Source: Maledivibacter halophilus (GTDB taxonomy: Bacteria; Bacillota; Clostridia; Peptostreptococcales; Caminicellaceae). Taken from it: 64,000 bases of DNA. The position numbers were made by a program, and so were the translations under genes. Below, piece by piece: positions 43,838 to 53,980 of this stretch. The number at the start of each line of letters is the position of its first letter. Position 1 is the first letter of the stretch. The DNA is taken from contig NZ_FUZT01000001.1 of assembly GCF_900167445.1 (NCBI RefSeq), positions 848,190-912,189 of the forward strand. The letters are read 5' to 3'. The notes beneath the pieces were generated by a model. The model ran no database searches. It worked only from the letters and a program-made list of their open reading frames with translations, and was not told the DNA's origin.

Positions 43838-46297
43838 ATGAAAAAAGCCGAGCTATTGGCTCCAGTTGGAAGCTTCGATGCCTTAATAGCAGCAGTTCAA
43901 AATGGTGCAGATGCAGTGTATTTAGGTGGTAAAAAATTTGGTGCCAGACAATATGCCAGTAATTTTGATGAAGATACTTTAAAGGATGCAGTAGAATATT
44001 GTCATATTAGAGATGTTAAGATTTATGTAACTGTAAATACCTTAGTTTTAAATGAAGAATTTGAAGAGCTTATTGAGTACATAGAGTTTTTATATAATAT
44101 AGATATAGATGCTATTATTGTACAGGATTTAGGGATTTTGAAGGCCCTTAAAGAAAAGTTTCCGGATTTTGAGGTCCATGCCAGTACTCAGATGACCATA
44201 CACAATCTTGAAGGAATTAAATTATTAGAAAATTTAGGTGTAAAGCGAACAGTTGTGGCTAGAGAGATGAAGCTAAAGGATATAAAGAATATAAGAGAAA
44301 ATAGTGATATGGAAATAGAGGTATTTGTTCATGGTGCTCTTTGTATCTGCTACTCGGGACAATGTTTAATGAGTAGTCTTATAGGAGGAAGAAGTGGAAA
44401 TAGAGGACGTTGTGCACAGCCTTGCAGACTTCCATATAAATTAGTAGATTTAGAAACAAAGGAAGAGATAGAAAGTGTACAGGGAGACTATATTCTTAGC
44501 CCAAGGGATTTGAACACTTTGGAAAATTTAGGTGAAATTCTAAAGCTGGGAGTACATTCCCTTAAAATTGAAGGGAGAATGAAAAGACCAGAATATGTGG
44601 CTACCGTTGTCAAAGCCTATAGAAAAGCTATTGATATGTATTATAGAGATGGTAGAATAAATATTGATGATAAAACAAAACATGAGCTGCTTCAGATTTT
44701 CAATAGAAAATTCACAAAGGGTCATATATTTGAAGAAAGAAATAATAGCTTGATGGCCTTTGAAATGCCTGGGAATAGAGGTGTTGAAATTGGTCATATT
44801 ACTGGTTTTGACCCAAAAAAAGGCAGGGCTAAGGTTAAGCTTAAAAATGAGCTCAATAAGGGTGATGGTATTGAAATTAGAAATGGAAAAACTGAAACTA
44901 AAGGAATAAAAATCATAAAATTATTTAGAAATAATAAAGTAGTAGAGAAAGCATCAAAGGGAGATATTATCGAGATAGAATTAAAAGGGAAAGTTCATAG
45001 GGGAGATAAAATATTCAAAACCTCTGATATTAGCCTTTTGACAAGTGCAGCTAAAAGTTATAGTAGTGAGAATATAAGAATTCCTATTAGTGGTGCTTTA
45101 AAGGGCAAACTGGGTGAAGTGTTTGAATTATATATCTGGGATGAAAAAGGTAATTATGTATCAGCTAAAGGAAATCAGAAAATTGAAAAAGCTATTAACA
45201 AAGCCTTAAGTAAAGAAAGGATATTAAAACAACTAAGTAAATTGGGTAATACTCCCTATGGTTTTGAGAAAGTTGAAATAGATATTGATGAAAATATATC
45301 GGCTCCAATAAGTGAGATTAACAATTTAAGACGAGAGGCAATTGAAAATTTGAATAATTTAAGAAAAAATATAAATAAAAGAAATAAAATCAGTTCAAAG
45401 CTTGATTTTTTTCAAAGAATTATTCCCCGGGAAAAGGAAAACGTACCTTCTCTATATGCATATGTTAATAATTTAGAGCAGCTAGAGGCTATAGTTAGTA
45501 CTAGAATAGAAAGAATATATTATTCCAATATATTAGATATAGAAAGAGCTTTTGATATAGCTAAGAAAGCTCAAAAACTGCTGATACCATCATTAGATAG
45601 GATAACTAATGATGGAGATATAGAAGCTTTAAAGAAAAAAAAGAATATTATTACTCAAAACAATCATGTTTTATTGGCAAATCATGGGCAATTAAATATT
45701 TTTAGAAATGATAATATAAAAATACATGCTGATTTTTCCTTTAATATATTTAATAGTATGGCTGCTAATCAGATGCAGGACCTGAAGGTGAAAAATATTA
45801 CTTTGTCTCCAGAACTTAATTTTAATCAGATAAAAGATTTAGTTAAAAAAATCAGTATTGACTGTCAAATCATTGTTTATGGACATCTTCCTATGATGAT
45901 AACAGAATATTGTCCAGTAAATGCTATAGTAAATAGAGACAATGAAAAAAGCTGTGGACTTTGCCAAAACAAAAAATATGGTTTGAAGGATAGATATGGA
46001 GTAATTTTTCCACTGAAAAAAGATAACAATTGTAGAACACAAATATTAAATTCTAAAAAATTATTACTAATTGATTATATGGATGGAATTTTTAAAAGTA
46101 ATATAGCTAATATAAGATTGCAGTTTACAAATGAAGATAAAAATGAAATAATAAGTATAGTAAAGGCTTATGATAAAACCCTTAACAGAATTCTCAGTGG
46201 AAAAAAAGGAGTAACGAATGAAATCAAAAACTTTATTAAAATGTATAAAGACAAAGGTGATTATACTAGAGGCCACTTTTCAAGAGGTGTAATTTAA
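43838..46297 (+). CDS. U32 family peptidase with DUF3656 region
   Basis: 819 residues. N-terminal U32 domain (ELLAPVGSFDALIAAVQNGADAVYLGG as ELLAPVGSFDAL and NGADAVYLGG), the VHGALCICYSGQCLMSS and GNRGRCAQPCRLPY cysteine motifs, then a long DUF3656-type C-terminal region with further Cys (EYCPVNAI, SCGLCQNKKYG). Related RlhA/TrhP-type proteins install hydroxyl groups on 23S rRNA or tRNA wobble uridine with prephenate and an Fe-S cluster, so an RNA-hydroxylation role is as likely as proteolysis. Between zapA and mutS2. Confidence 0.9.
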   Translation: MKKAELLAPVGSFDALIAAVQNGADAVYLGGKKFGARQYASNFDEDTLKDAVEYCHIRDVKIYVTVNTLVLNEEFEELIEYIEFLYNIDIDAIIVQDLGILKALKEKFPDFEVHASTQMTIHNLEGIKLLENLGVKRTVVAREMKLKDIKNIRENSDMEIEVFVHGALCICYSGQCLMSSLIGGRSGNRGRCAQPCRLPYKLVDLETKEEIESVQGDYILSPRDLNTLENLGEILKLGVHSLKIEGRMKRPEYVATVVKAYRKAIDMYYRDGRINIDDKTKHELLQIFNRKFTKGHIFEERNNSLMAFEMPGNRGVEIGHITGFDPKKGRAKVKLKNELNKGDGIEIRNGKTETKGIKIIKLFRNNKVVEKASKGDIIEIELKGKVHRGDKIFKTSDISLLTSAAKSYSSENIRIPISGALKGKLGEVFELYIWDEKGNYVSAKGNQKIEKAINKALSKERILKQLSKLGNTPYGFEKVEIDIDENISAPISEINNLRREAIENLNNLRKNINKRNKISSKLDFFQRIIPREKENVPSLYAYVNNLEQLEAIVSTRIERIYYSNILDIERAFDIAKKAQKLLIPSLDRITNDGDIEALKKKKNIITQNNHVLLANHGQLNIFRNDNIKIHADFSFNIFNSMAANQMQDLKVKNITLSPELNFNQIKDLVKKISIDCQIIVYGHLPMMITEYCPVNAIVNRDNEKSCGLCQNKKYGLKDRYGVIFPLKKDNNCRTQILNSKKLLLIDYMDGIFKSNIANIRLQFTNEDKNEIISIVKAYDKTLNRILSGKKGVTNEIKNFIKMYKDKGDYTRGHFSRGVI

Positions 46298-46329
46298 ATA
46301 AAGAGAAAAAAGATAGAAGGAGAATAAAG

Positions 46330-48696
46330 ATGAATGAACGAACCATTAGGGTTCTAGAGTATGAAAAAATTAAGGAAATCTTAAAAAAACATGCAACTTC
46401 TCGGTTAGGAAAAGAATTTGTAGAGGAGCTTGTACCAATAAAGGAATATAATGAAGCAAAACATAGATTAATGGAGACCACAGAAGCAGTAAGTCTAATA
46501 ATTCAAAAGGGTAGTGTACCTATAGGTCCCATTTATGATGTAGAAAGATATATGAAGATTGCAGAAATTGGATCATATTTATATCCTGGACAACTTCTTG
46601 AAGTGGGAGATACATTAAGAACTGCGAGGATTCTAAAAAATTTTATTAAAACTACAGAGTCAGAGGATTTTTCACCGCTTCAAAGCTTAGTTTCCAATAT
46701 CAGTACCTATAAGAATATTGAAGAGCGTATTGACCAGGCCATTATAAGTGAAGATGAACTGTCTGACAATGCAAGCCCGACCCTTAGAAATATTAGAAGA
46801 CAAATTGAAAATAAAAATACTGCTGTAAGAAATAAATTAAATTCCATGATAAATTCTTCAAGAATGCAGAAGGTTTTACAGGATGCAATAATAACAATTA
46901 GGCAGGATAGATTTGTAGTGCCTGTAAAAGCTGAGAATAAAAAGGACGTGCCTGGACTGGTCCATGATCAGTCGTCTAGTGGAGCGACTCTTTTTATAGA
47001 ACCAATGGCAATAGTAGAAATGAATAATGAGCTTAAGGAACTTAGGCTAAAGGAAAAGGCGGAAATTGAAAAAATACTTAGAGAGATATCGTCCCAGCTG
47101 GGAGAAGTTTCTGAGAATATTAAGATAAACCAGGAAATACTTGCAAAAATTGATTTTATATTTGCAAAGGCTAAACTGTCAATTTCTATGAAGGGTATAG
47201 AGCCACAGCTTAACAATAATGGATATATAAGAATTAAAAATGGAAGACATCCCCTTATCAAGGCTGATGAAGTTGTTCCTACTAATATATGGCTGGGTGA
47301 TAAATTCAATACACTGGTTATAACTGGGCCCAACACAGGAGGTAAAACAGTGACCCTCAAAACCCTTGGGCTTATGGTTCTTATGACCCAATCAGGTCTT
47401 CACATACCTGCTGATTATGGAACAGAAATTTCAATATTCAATACAATATATGCTGATATAGGAGATGAGCAGAGCATTGAGCAAAGTCTTAGTACATTTT
47501 CATCCCATATGACTAATATTGTAGAAATTTTAAAAAATGTTTCCGATAAGGATTTGGTTATACTTGATGAACTGGGTTCAGGAACTGATCCTACAGAAGG
47601 GGCTGCCCTGGCTATGGCTATTTTAACACATCTTTATGATAAAGGGGTAAAAACCGTGGCTACTACCCACTATAGTGAGCTAAAGCAATTTGCCCTTGCT
47701 AAGGAAGGGATTGAAAATGCTTCTGTGGAATTTGATGTAGAAACCCTAAGTCCTACATATAGATTGCTTATAGGAATACCCGGTAAATCTAATGCCTTAG
47801 AAATTTCAAGAAGACTTGGGCTAAGTGAGGAAATAATTAATAAATCCAGAGAATTTATAACAAGTGAAGATATTGAGTTTGAAGAGATTATTTCAACTAT
47901 TGAGAATAATAGAAAAACTGCTGAGGAAGAAAGAGATGAAGCTATAAAACTTAGATTGCAAGTCCAAAAGCTTAAAGAAGACTATGAGGAAAAATATAAG
48001 AGATTACAACAGCAAAAAAATAGAGAAATTAAAACAGCTAAAGAAGAGGCACGAAAAATACTAAAAGAATCTAAAGAGAAAGCAGATGAAATAATAAAAG
48101 AGCTGAGAAATATATCCAAGGATGTGGGAAGAGAAAGAAATAAACGAATAGAAGAGCTGAGAAAGAAAATGAAGGGAAGCATTGAGGATCTTCATGAGCC
48201 TGTAAACTTTGATGAAGATATTTCTGTTTCTGAGCCACCTAAAAGCTTGAATATTGGTGATACTGTTAAGGTTTTAAATATCAATCAGAAGGGGGAGGTT
48301 TTAACACAGCCTAATCAGAATGGTGAACTAACTGTTCAGGTAGGTATAATGAAAATCAATGTTAATCTTTCTAATGTGAGATTAATAAAGGAAAGAAAGA
48401 CTAGTGATAAAAATACTAACATAGGAAATATAATGAAGACTAAAACACAAAATATAAAAAAAGAGATTGATTTAAGAGGTCAAACTTTGGAAGAAGCCTC
48501 TATAGAGCTTGATAAGTATTTAGATGACGCATATCTTGCAAAATTAGAGCAGGTTATTATTATTCATGGTAAGGGAACTGGGGCTTTAAGAAAGGGAATA
48601 AAGAATTTTTTAAGGGGCCATGCCCATGTTAAAGCTTTTAGAGAAGGAATATATGGAGAAGGTGGATCAGGAGTTACAATAGTTGACTTGAAATAG
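46330..48696 (+). CDS. mutS2: MutS2 family ATPase/endonuclease
   Basis: 788 residues. MutS core without the mismatch-recognition domain, Walker A GPNTGGKTVTLKT near residue 334, Walker B LVILDELGSGTDP, a Lys/Glu-rich coiled coil (about 515-625) and the C-terminal Smr domain (DLRGQTLEEA, IIHGKGTGALRKGI). In Bacillus MutS2 rescues collided ribosomes; it also suppresses homologous recombination in other species. ATG 46330 follows AGAAGGAG. Confidence 0.97.
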   Translation: MNERTIRVLEYEKIKEILKKHATSRLGKEFVEELVPIKEYNEAKHRLMETTEAVSLIIQKGSVPIGPIYDVERYMKIAEIGSYLYPGQLLEVGDTLRTARILKNFIKTTESEDFSPLQSLVSNISTYKNIEERIDQAIISEDELSDNASPTLRNIRRQIENKNTAVRNKLNSMINSSRMQKVLQDAIITIRQDRFVVPVKAENKKDVPGLVHDQSSSGATLFIEPMAIVEMNNELKELRLKEKAEIEKILREISSQLGEVSENIKINQEILAKIDFIFAKAKLSISMKGIEPQLNNNGYIRIKNGRHPLIKADEVVPTNIWLGDKFNTLVITGPNTGGKTVTLKTLGLMVLMTQSGLHIPADYGTEISIFNTIYADIGDEQSIEQSLSTFSSHMTNIVEILKNVSDKDLVILDELGSGTDPTEGAALAMAILTHLYDKGVKTVATTHYSELKQFALAKEGIENASVEFDVETLSPTYRLLIGIPGKSNALEISRRLGLSEEIINKSREFITSEDIEFEEIISTIENNRKTAEEERDEAIKLRLQVQKLKEDYEEKYKRLQQQKNREIKTAKEEARKILKESKEKADEIIKELRNISKDVGRERNKRIEELRKKMKGSIEDLHEPVNFDEDISVSEPPKSLNIGDTVKVLNINQKGEVLTQPNQNGELTVQVGIMKINVNLSNVRLIKERKTSDKNTNIGNIMKTKTQNIKKEIDLRGQTLEEASIELDKYLDDAYLAKLEQVIIIHGKGTGALRKGIKNFLRGHAHVKAFREGIYGEGGSGVTIVDLK

Positions 48697-48743
48697 TGAT
48701 GTAAATTTAATTGAACATTTGTACTTTATGGAGTGAAATATAT

Positions 48744-49202
48744 ATGATTTTAGTCAGTGGTTGTTTAATTGGATTGAATTGTAAATATAATGGAGGAAAT
48801 AATTTCCATAAAAACCTTATAGAATTTTTAAAGGATAAAGAATTTATAGTAGTTTGCCCTGAGCAAATGGGAGGACTATCAACTCCCAGATTACCATGTG
48901 AAATAATGAGTGGAGATGGAAGGGATGTTTTGCAGGGTTCCTCTAAAATAAAAAACAATATGGGGGAAGATCTTACAGAGAGTTTTGTTAAAGGTGCGGA
49001 AGAGACCTTAAAAATTGCAAGAATTTGTAAAGCAAAGACTGCTATTCTAAAAGCCAAAAGCCCTTCCTGTGGTAGTGAAGATATTTATAATGGTAAATTT
49101 GAAGGGAAAATTAAAAGAGGTATGGGAGTAACAGCAGCCCTGTTAAGAAAAAATGGTGTATTAGTATTTAATGAAGATAATTATTTGAATTATGATTTTT
49201 AA
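48744..49202 (+). CDS. DUF523 family protein
   Basis: 152 residues. The DUF523 signature VSGCLIGLNCKYNG at the N-terminus, CPEQMGGLSTPRLPCE and KSPSCGSEDIY provide conserved Cys (9, 14, and others) that may bind a cluster or metal. Function not established. ATG 48744 follows TGGAG; the more upstream in-frame start at 48711 is poorly supported. Confidence 0.9.
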   Translation: MILVSGCLIGLNCKYNGGNNFHKNLIEFLKDKEFIVVCPEQMGGLSTPRLPCEIMSGDGRDVLQGSSKIKNNMGEDLTESFVKGAEETLKIARICKAKTAILKAKSPSCGSEDIYNGKFEGKIKRGMGVTAALLRKNGVLVFNEDNYLNYDF

Positions 49203-49216
49203 GGGGGAAAAAACAA

Positions 49217-49825
49217 ATGAAAAAGATATTAGCTTATCTATTGATAGTAGTACTCGTTTTTACTATGTTTTCAGGATGTAAAAAGAAGGATGATACAGAA
49301 GATTTAGATCTTGAACAGGCTCTGGAAGAAAACGGAGGCGAAGTAGTAGAAGGAAATAATGAAAGTGATAGCGAAACTGATACTGAGGAAGTTGTAGATG
49401 ATGTTGAATATATTCTATATTTAAAATATAAGAATGAACCTTTCCTTTATGATGACCTTTTTTCTGTAAATATAAACGATGAGAAGTTTAAAGATAAATC
49501 AATTGAAGAATTTGTTCTTCAGGAGCTTATAAATTATGAAGGGAAAGGTAACTATGTTAGCCCTGTTCCAGAAGGAACTAAAGTTCTTTCAGTTGAAAGA
49601 GAAGATGACAATGTAATCCTTAATCTTTCCAAAGAGTTTAAGGAAAAGAAAATGTCAAGTAGCGATGCTAGACTAGCTATAGGAGGTATAGTAAACTCAA
49701 TTATTGCATTACCAGGCAATGAAACCGTAGAGATAAAGGTTGAAGGAGAAGTGCTGAAAAACTTTAATGGAATAGACACTTCGAAGCCATTTCATTTTTT
49801 AGAAGGTCTAATTCCAAGTAAATAG
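49217..49825 (+). CDS. GerMN-domain lipoprotein
   Basis: 202 residues. Signal peptide with lipobox MFSGC (Cys21), an acidic linker (about 25-65), then one GerMN domain (about 68-195): ILYLKYKNEPFLYDD, GTKVLSVEREDDNVILNLSKEF (as VEREDDNVILNLS) and AIGGIVNSIIALPGNETVEI. GerM-type domains work in sporulation and cortex-related envelope roles. AAGGGGG lies upstream of the ATG. The gene is 14 bp after DUF523, so probably co-transcribed. Confidence 0.88.
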   Translation: MKKILAYLLIVVLVFTMFSGCKKKDDTEDLDLEQALEENGGEVVEGNNESDSETDTEEVVDDVEYILYLKYKNEPFLYDDLFSVNINDEKFKDKSIEEFVLQELINYEGKGNYVSPVPEGTKVLSVEREDDNVILNLSKEFKEKKMSSSDARLAIGGIVNSIIALPGNETVEIKVEGEVLKNFNGIDTSKPFHFLEGLIPSK

Positions 49826-49900
49826 CAGAGAAGAGTATTTGAGATTTAAACATTAGTCACAAGCTAACGATTAATAGCTAAAAGGTTTGTTAAAATATAA

Positions 49901-49931
49901 AAAATAAAGCTGCATTTTGCAGCTTTATTTT
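49901..49931. terminator. Bidirectional terminator between GerMN and rhomboid genes
   Basis: AAAATAAAGCTGCA and TGCAGCTTTATTTT, 14-bp perfect stem with a 3-nt loop. It overlaps the rhomboid stop codon region. Confidence 0.92.
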
Positions 49932-50830
49932 ATGTTATCAAGGGCTTGTTTTGCTTCAGTAAATCCAGGGTTTATTTCTATTGCCTTTTCAAAATGATAT
50001 ATGGCCTTTTGAATATTACCCTTTGATAGGTTAATATGTCCAAGATAGTAGTGAAAATCTTCAACATTATCATTTCTGGAAATACCAGTATTAAATTCTG
50101 ATTCTGCCTTATTGATTTTATTTTCTTTCAAATAATCTATACCTTTAAAAAGGTTATATTGCCAGCTATCTTTATTGATCTTAATCCCCACAGTTAAAGA
50201 TGTACATATTAACAAAACAGTCAATATTTGGGTAATTATTTTTTTAGGAGAAAAAGTTTTTTCTCCTTTTATGCCGATTGCCCAGCTTATTATAATTCCA
50301 CCAACAAGTCCCCAAATATGTGCCCAATTATCAATATTAGGAAAAACTATACCTAAAAATAGATTTAAACCTATAATAGAAAGTAAATTTTTAAGAAACT
50401 TAGTATTGAATACATTTGGTCTGCTAATATAAAGATATATATAGGCACCGAACAAACCAAAGATTGCTCCTGAGGCACCAACAGCAACAGATTTAGTGAA
50501 AATAAAACTTCCAAGACTACCAAATAATCCAGCTGTCAAATAGATAATAATAAACTTAACCCTTCCATATATAATCTCTATGTTTTTACCTAATATGTTT
50601 AATGCATACATATTAAAAAGAATATGGGTTATATCTGAATGCAAAAAAATAGGAGTAATTAATCTATAATATTCTCCTGAAGCAATTAATGGGTTGTATT
50701 TAGCCCCAAAATCTATTAAGGTGTATACATTGAAGCTTAGTGATTTATCTACAAGAAACATCAAAATGAAAATTATAGAATTAATAGCAATAATAATATG
50801 TGATAAGTAAAATTTTTTATATTTAATCAT
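49925..50830 (-). CDS. Rhomboid intramembrane serine protease with TPR tail
   Basis: 301 residues. Six hydrophobic segments; HxxxN region HSDITHILFNMYAL (about 64-77), catalytic Ser120 in GASGAIFG and catalytic His171 in NWAHIWGLVGG. A TPR-like helical C-terminus (about 225-301, AIYHFEKAIEINPGF) resembles GluP (YqgP) of Bacillus. Membrane protein cleaving transmembrane substrates. Divergent from the argS leader. Confidence 0.93.
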   Translation of the reverse strand: MIKYKKFYLSHIIIAINSIIFILMFLVDKSLSFNVYTLIDFGAKYNPLIASGEYYRLITPIFLHSDITHILFNMYALNILGKNIEIIYGRVKFIIIYLTAGLFGSLGSFIFTKSVAVGASGAIFGLFGAYIYLYISRPNVFNTKFLKNLLSIIGLNLFLGIVFPNIDNWAHIWGLVGGIIISWAIGIKGEKTFSPKKIITQILTVLLICTSLTVGIKINKDSWQYNLFKGIDYLKENKINKAESEFNTGISRNDNVEDFHYYLGHINLSKGNIQKAIYHFEKAIEINPGFTEAKQALDNIK

Positions 50831-51079
50831 AAAATATAATTACCTCCTAATAAAAGCAAAATTTTCATGTATTTTTTTTATAAAAGCAGATACAATAATT
50901 TTAACAAATAAATACATGAAATAAAAGAAAAACCAAAAAATACTTTAAAGTACTTGATTTACTCCTCGGAATATGTTAAATTATATTTCAAAATGATATA
51001 TTTTTCAAATAATCAGTTCTAATTTTCAGTTAAGCTTCGATTATTATAAATGTCTATGAAAAGGATAGTAGGCTTTAAT

Positions 51080-51516
51080 TTGTATTTACAGAGAGTTGGG
51101 GATGGTGAAAGCCCGATATAGGATTTAAGCCGAAGCGCACCTTTGAGACTTTAGCTGAACTAGTATATGCAACTTTGTATAGTGAAACAATCTTAAAACT
51201 TAATTTATACATCCTAAAAATATGGGTGCTTTTACGGTTCTTTCATATATAAATTTACTTTTGAATTTGTTTCACTAAAGAAAGATAGACAATATTGTCA
51301 TTAAACCTAAAGTTGTTTATCTTTAGTTTAAGTAAAAAATTTATGAATATTATTATTTTACTTAAACAAGTTCACGGTATAAAGTTGATATCTATAGTAG
51401 GCTAAATGGTTTTCCCCCATTATAGGGAAGAAAAGAGGGTACATAATATGTACCAAAAAGAGTGGTAACGCGGGAATAAAACTCGTCTCTTAAGCTTATT
51501 AAGAGACGAGTTTTCT
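51080..51516 (+). ncRNA. T-box leader of argS, carrying a family A repeat
   Basis: Stem I with AGAGAGTTGGGGATGG, GTGAAAGCCCG and a candidate specifier CGC (Arg) in GAAGCGCACC is at about 51090-51150. The T-box AGAGTGGTAACGCGG is at 51459-51473, and a 15-bp terminator stem follows at 51478-51514 (AAAACTCGTCTCTTA with TAAGAGACGAGTTTT). The Stem I to antiterminator distance is long because a 98-bp family A element (51180-51277) lies between them. Confidence 0.92.
51180..51277. repeat. Family A element inside the argS T-box leader (A5)
   Basis: TAGTGAAACAATCTTAAAAC and TTAATTTATACATCC on the left; GAATTTGTTTCACTA and ATATAAATTTAC on the right. Terminal 11 bp (TAGTGAAACAA and TTGTTTCACTA) are perfect inverses. 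The best-preserved member in the window. Confidence 0.85.
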
Positions 51517-51541
51517 ATGGTTAAAACTAAGGAGGTAGAAA

Positions 51542-53242
51542 ATGATAGATTTTAAAAAAGAAATTGCTGATATTTTAAATGATAAGATAACTGAATTAGA
51601 TTTTCAGGAAATTCTTAATATGATTGAAATTCCACCTGATTCAGAAATGGGAGACTTTGCTTTTCCTTGTTTCAAGCTTGCAAAGGTATTTAGAAAGTCA
51701 CCAAATATGATAGCACAGGAGATAATAGAATCTATTGAAGAAAATGATTTGTTTGGGAAAATTGAAAATGCTGGAGCTTATATAAACTTTACTATTAATC
51801 AAGAGACCTTTGCTAAAACGGTGATAGAGGAAGTAAATAATCAGGGGGATAAGTTTGGATCATCTGATATAGGAGGAAATAAGAATGTAATAGTTGAATT
51901 TTCTTCTCCTAATATAGCTAAGCCTTTTCATATAGGCCATATTAGAACAACTGTTATAGGAAGTGCCATTAATAATATATATAAATTTATAGGATATAAT
52001 ACCATAGCAATTAATCATCTTGGTGATTATGGAACTCAATTTGGAAAGCTTATTGTTGCCATAAAGGCCTGGGGAGATAAATCAGTTATAGAATCTAATC
52101 CTATACCGGAGCTTTTAAAGCTTTATATCAAATTCCATGAGGAAGCTGAAAAGAATCCTCAGCTTGAAGATGAAGCCAGGATGTGGTTTAAAAAACTGGA
52201 GGATAAAAATGAAGAGGCTACTGAGCTTTGGAAATGGATTAGAGATGTAAGTCTAATGGAATTTAACAGGGTTTATGATATGCTTGGGATTAAATTTGAT
52301 TCTTTGGCTGGGGAGAGTTTCTATTCTGATAAGATGCCGGCTGTTTTAGAAGAAATGAGGGAAAAGAATATTTTAACTAAATCTCAAGGCGCTGAAATAG
52401 TAGATTTAGAAAAGTATGACATGCCGCCAGCCCTAATAACTAAAAAGGATGGTTCTACACTTTATATTACAAGAGATATTGCTGCTGCAATATATAGAAA
52501 GAAACATTATGATTTCTATAAGAATATTTATGTTGTTGGATCACAGCAAAATTTACATTTTAAACAGTGGATAAAAATAATTGACTTAATGGGATATGAT
52601 TGGGCTTATGATTGTATTCATGTACCATTTGGTATGATTAGCCTTGAAGAAGGAACTATGTCTACAAGAAAAGGTAGAGTAGTATTCCTTGAAGATGTTC
52701 TTAATAAAGCAGTGGAAAAAACCAGAGAAATCATAAGTAATAAGAATCCCAACCTGGAAAATAAAGAAGAGGTTGCAAAACAAGTAGGAATAGGAGCTGT
52801 TGTATTCCAGGAATTATCCAATAATAGAATAAAGGATTATACATTTTCCTGGGATAGAACATTGAATTTTGATGGAGAATCGGGACCTTATGTTCAATAT
52901 ACCCATGCTAGGGCATCAAGTTTACTTAGAAAGGCAGAAATAGATTATAAAAATAATATAGGTTTTGATAAGTTATCTGATAAAGAGTCTATGGATATAA
53001 TTAGAATTTTAAGCAAGTTTTCAGAGGTTGTTGTAGATGCAGCTAGAAAAAATGAACCCTCTGTAGTTACAAGATATATAATTGATCTTGCCCAGGCATT
53101 TAATAAATTTTACCATGATCACCCAATTTTGACTCAAGACAAGGAAATACAAAAGGCAAGATTAGCTTTAGTTTCTGCAGTTAAACAGGCGATTAAAAAT
53201 GGTCTTAATTTAATAGGAGTAGCTGCACCAGAGAAGATGTAA
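51542..53242 (+). CDS. argS: Arginyl-tRNA synthetase
   Basis: 566 residues, full length. Arg-N domain (1-90), class I HIGH motif as HIGHIRTTVIG near 133, the MSTRKG loop (KMSKS equivalent) near 377, and the DALR helical domain at the C-terminus ending VAAPEKM. Charges tRNA-Arg. AAGGAGG precedes the ATG. Controlled by the T-box leader. Confidence 0.98.
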   Translation: MIDFKKEIADILNDKITELDFQEILNMIEIPPDSEMGDFAFPCFKLAKVFRKSPNMIAQEIIESIEENDLFGKIENAGAYINFTINQETFAKTVIEEVNNQGDKFGSSDIGGNKNVIVEFSSPNIAKPFHIGHIRTTVIGSAINNIYKFIGYNTIAINHLGDYGTQFGKLIVAIKAWGDKSVIESNPIPELLKLYIKFHEEAEKNPQLEDEARMWFKKLEDKNEEATELWKWIRDVSLMEFNRVYDMLGIKFDSLAGESFYSDKMPAVLEEMREKNILTKSQGAEIVDLEKYDMPPALITKKDGSTLYITRDIAAAIYRKKHYDFYKNIYVVGSQQNLHFKQWIKIIDLMGYDWAYDCIHVPFGMISLEEGTMSTRKGRVVFLEDVLNKAVEKTREIISNKNPNLENKEEVAKQVGIGAVVFQELSNNRIKDYTFSWDRTLNFDGESGPYVQYTHARASSLLRKAEIDYKNNIGFDKLSDKESMDIIRILSKFSEVVVDAARKNEPSVVTRYIIDLAQAFNKFYHDHPILTQDKEIQKARLALVSAVKQAIKNGLNLIGVAAPEKM

Positions 53243-53249
53243 AAAAATT

Positions 53250-53282
53250 AAAGCAATAGCTTTTGTAGCTATTGCTTTTTTC
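53250..53282. terminator. Bidirectional terminator after argS
   Basis: AAAGCAATAGCT and AGCTATTGCTTT, 12-bp perfect stem, with A/T runs on either side. Confidence 0.92.
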
Positions 53283-53285
53283 CGA

Positions 53286-53774
53286 TCATTTAAGCACATC
53301 AGGGTCTTTCTTATGATAAATTCTTTGACTTTTTTCTTTAATATCTACAATTTTTTCAAGTAAATGGTTTACTTCTTCTTGTACAGTATTTATATCATCC
53401 TTTGATACATTGTAATATAAAAAGAGATCTTCAAAATATCTCACAAGCTTTGTCAAGCTTTTATCCACTTCTATAAAATCGTTAAAATTTTTACTATTCA
53501 TGGCATTTTTAAACTGTTCTAAGTCAATTTTAATAATATCAATTATATCTTCTTCTGAATTAAAATCTCCTATAGTCATAAAATAAGGTTTTATTCTTTC
53601 AAGATAATATGTATTATCTGTCTTTATATGATACATATATGATAATTTTGTGTTTTTTATTTTAAATTTCACATAAAACATTATACCTTGAATTGATATT
53701 ACCTTTGCACCTAGTTTTCTCAACTCTTCAATACAAAATTGATGTCTAATTAGCCGTGAAGACATTATTGCCAT
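53286..53774 (-). CDS. Hypothetical protein (162 aa)
   Basis: A soluble protein that I do not recognise. The N-terminal half is beta-rich (ISIQGIMFYVKFKI, LSYMYHIKTDNTYYLERIKPY as LSYMYHIKTDN), and the C-terminal half is helical with acidic heptads (INTVQEEVNHLLEKIVDIKEK as VQEEVNHLLEKIV). The frame is open to ATG 53787-53789, but GGGAGGA at 53780-53786 fits ATG 53772-53774. It converges on argS with a shared terminator. No function can be given. Confidence 0.75.
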   Translation of the reverse strand: MAIMSSRLIRHQFCIEELRKLGAKVISIQGIMFYVKFKIKNTKLSYMYHIKTDNTYYLERIKPYFMTIGDFNSEEDIIDIIKIDLEQFKNAMNSKNFNDFIEVDKSLTKLVRYFEDLFLYYNVSKDDINTVQEEVNHLLEKIVDIKEKSQRIYHKKDPDVLK

Positions 53775-53980
53775 ATCCATTCCTCCCATGGAAAAAAAAT
53801 CTATCTAATAATATAATAACACAATTATTAATATTTAACATGAAAATCTACTGTAAATCTACTAATTTTTATACCCCAAAACTTAATAAATAGTCATTGA
53901 AGCATGTAGTTATATCATTAAAATGTAATAAATATTAATATTTTTCATATAACTTTAGAAAAAGGTAAAGGAGAAATTTT

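Noticed and set aside
46968..47360. Minus-strand open frame of 130 codons opposite mutS2
   Set aside because: It is an antisense shadow of the MutS2 ATPase domain, with Leu/Ser/Ile-rich composition typical of such frames.
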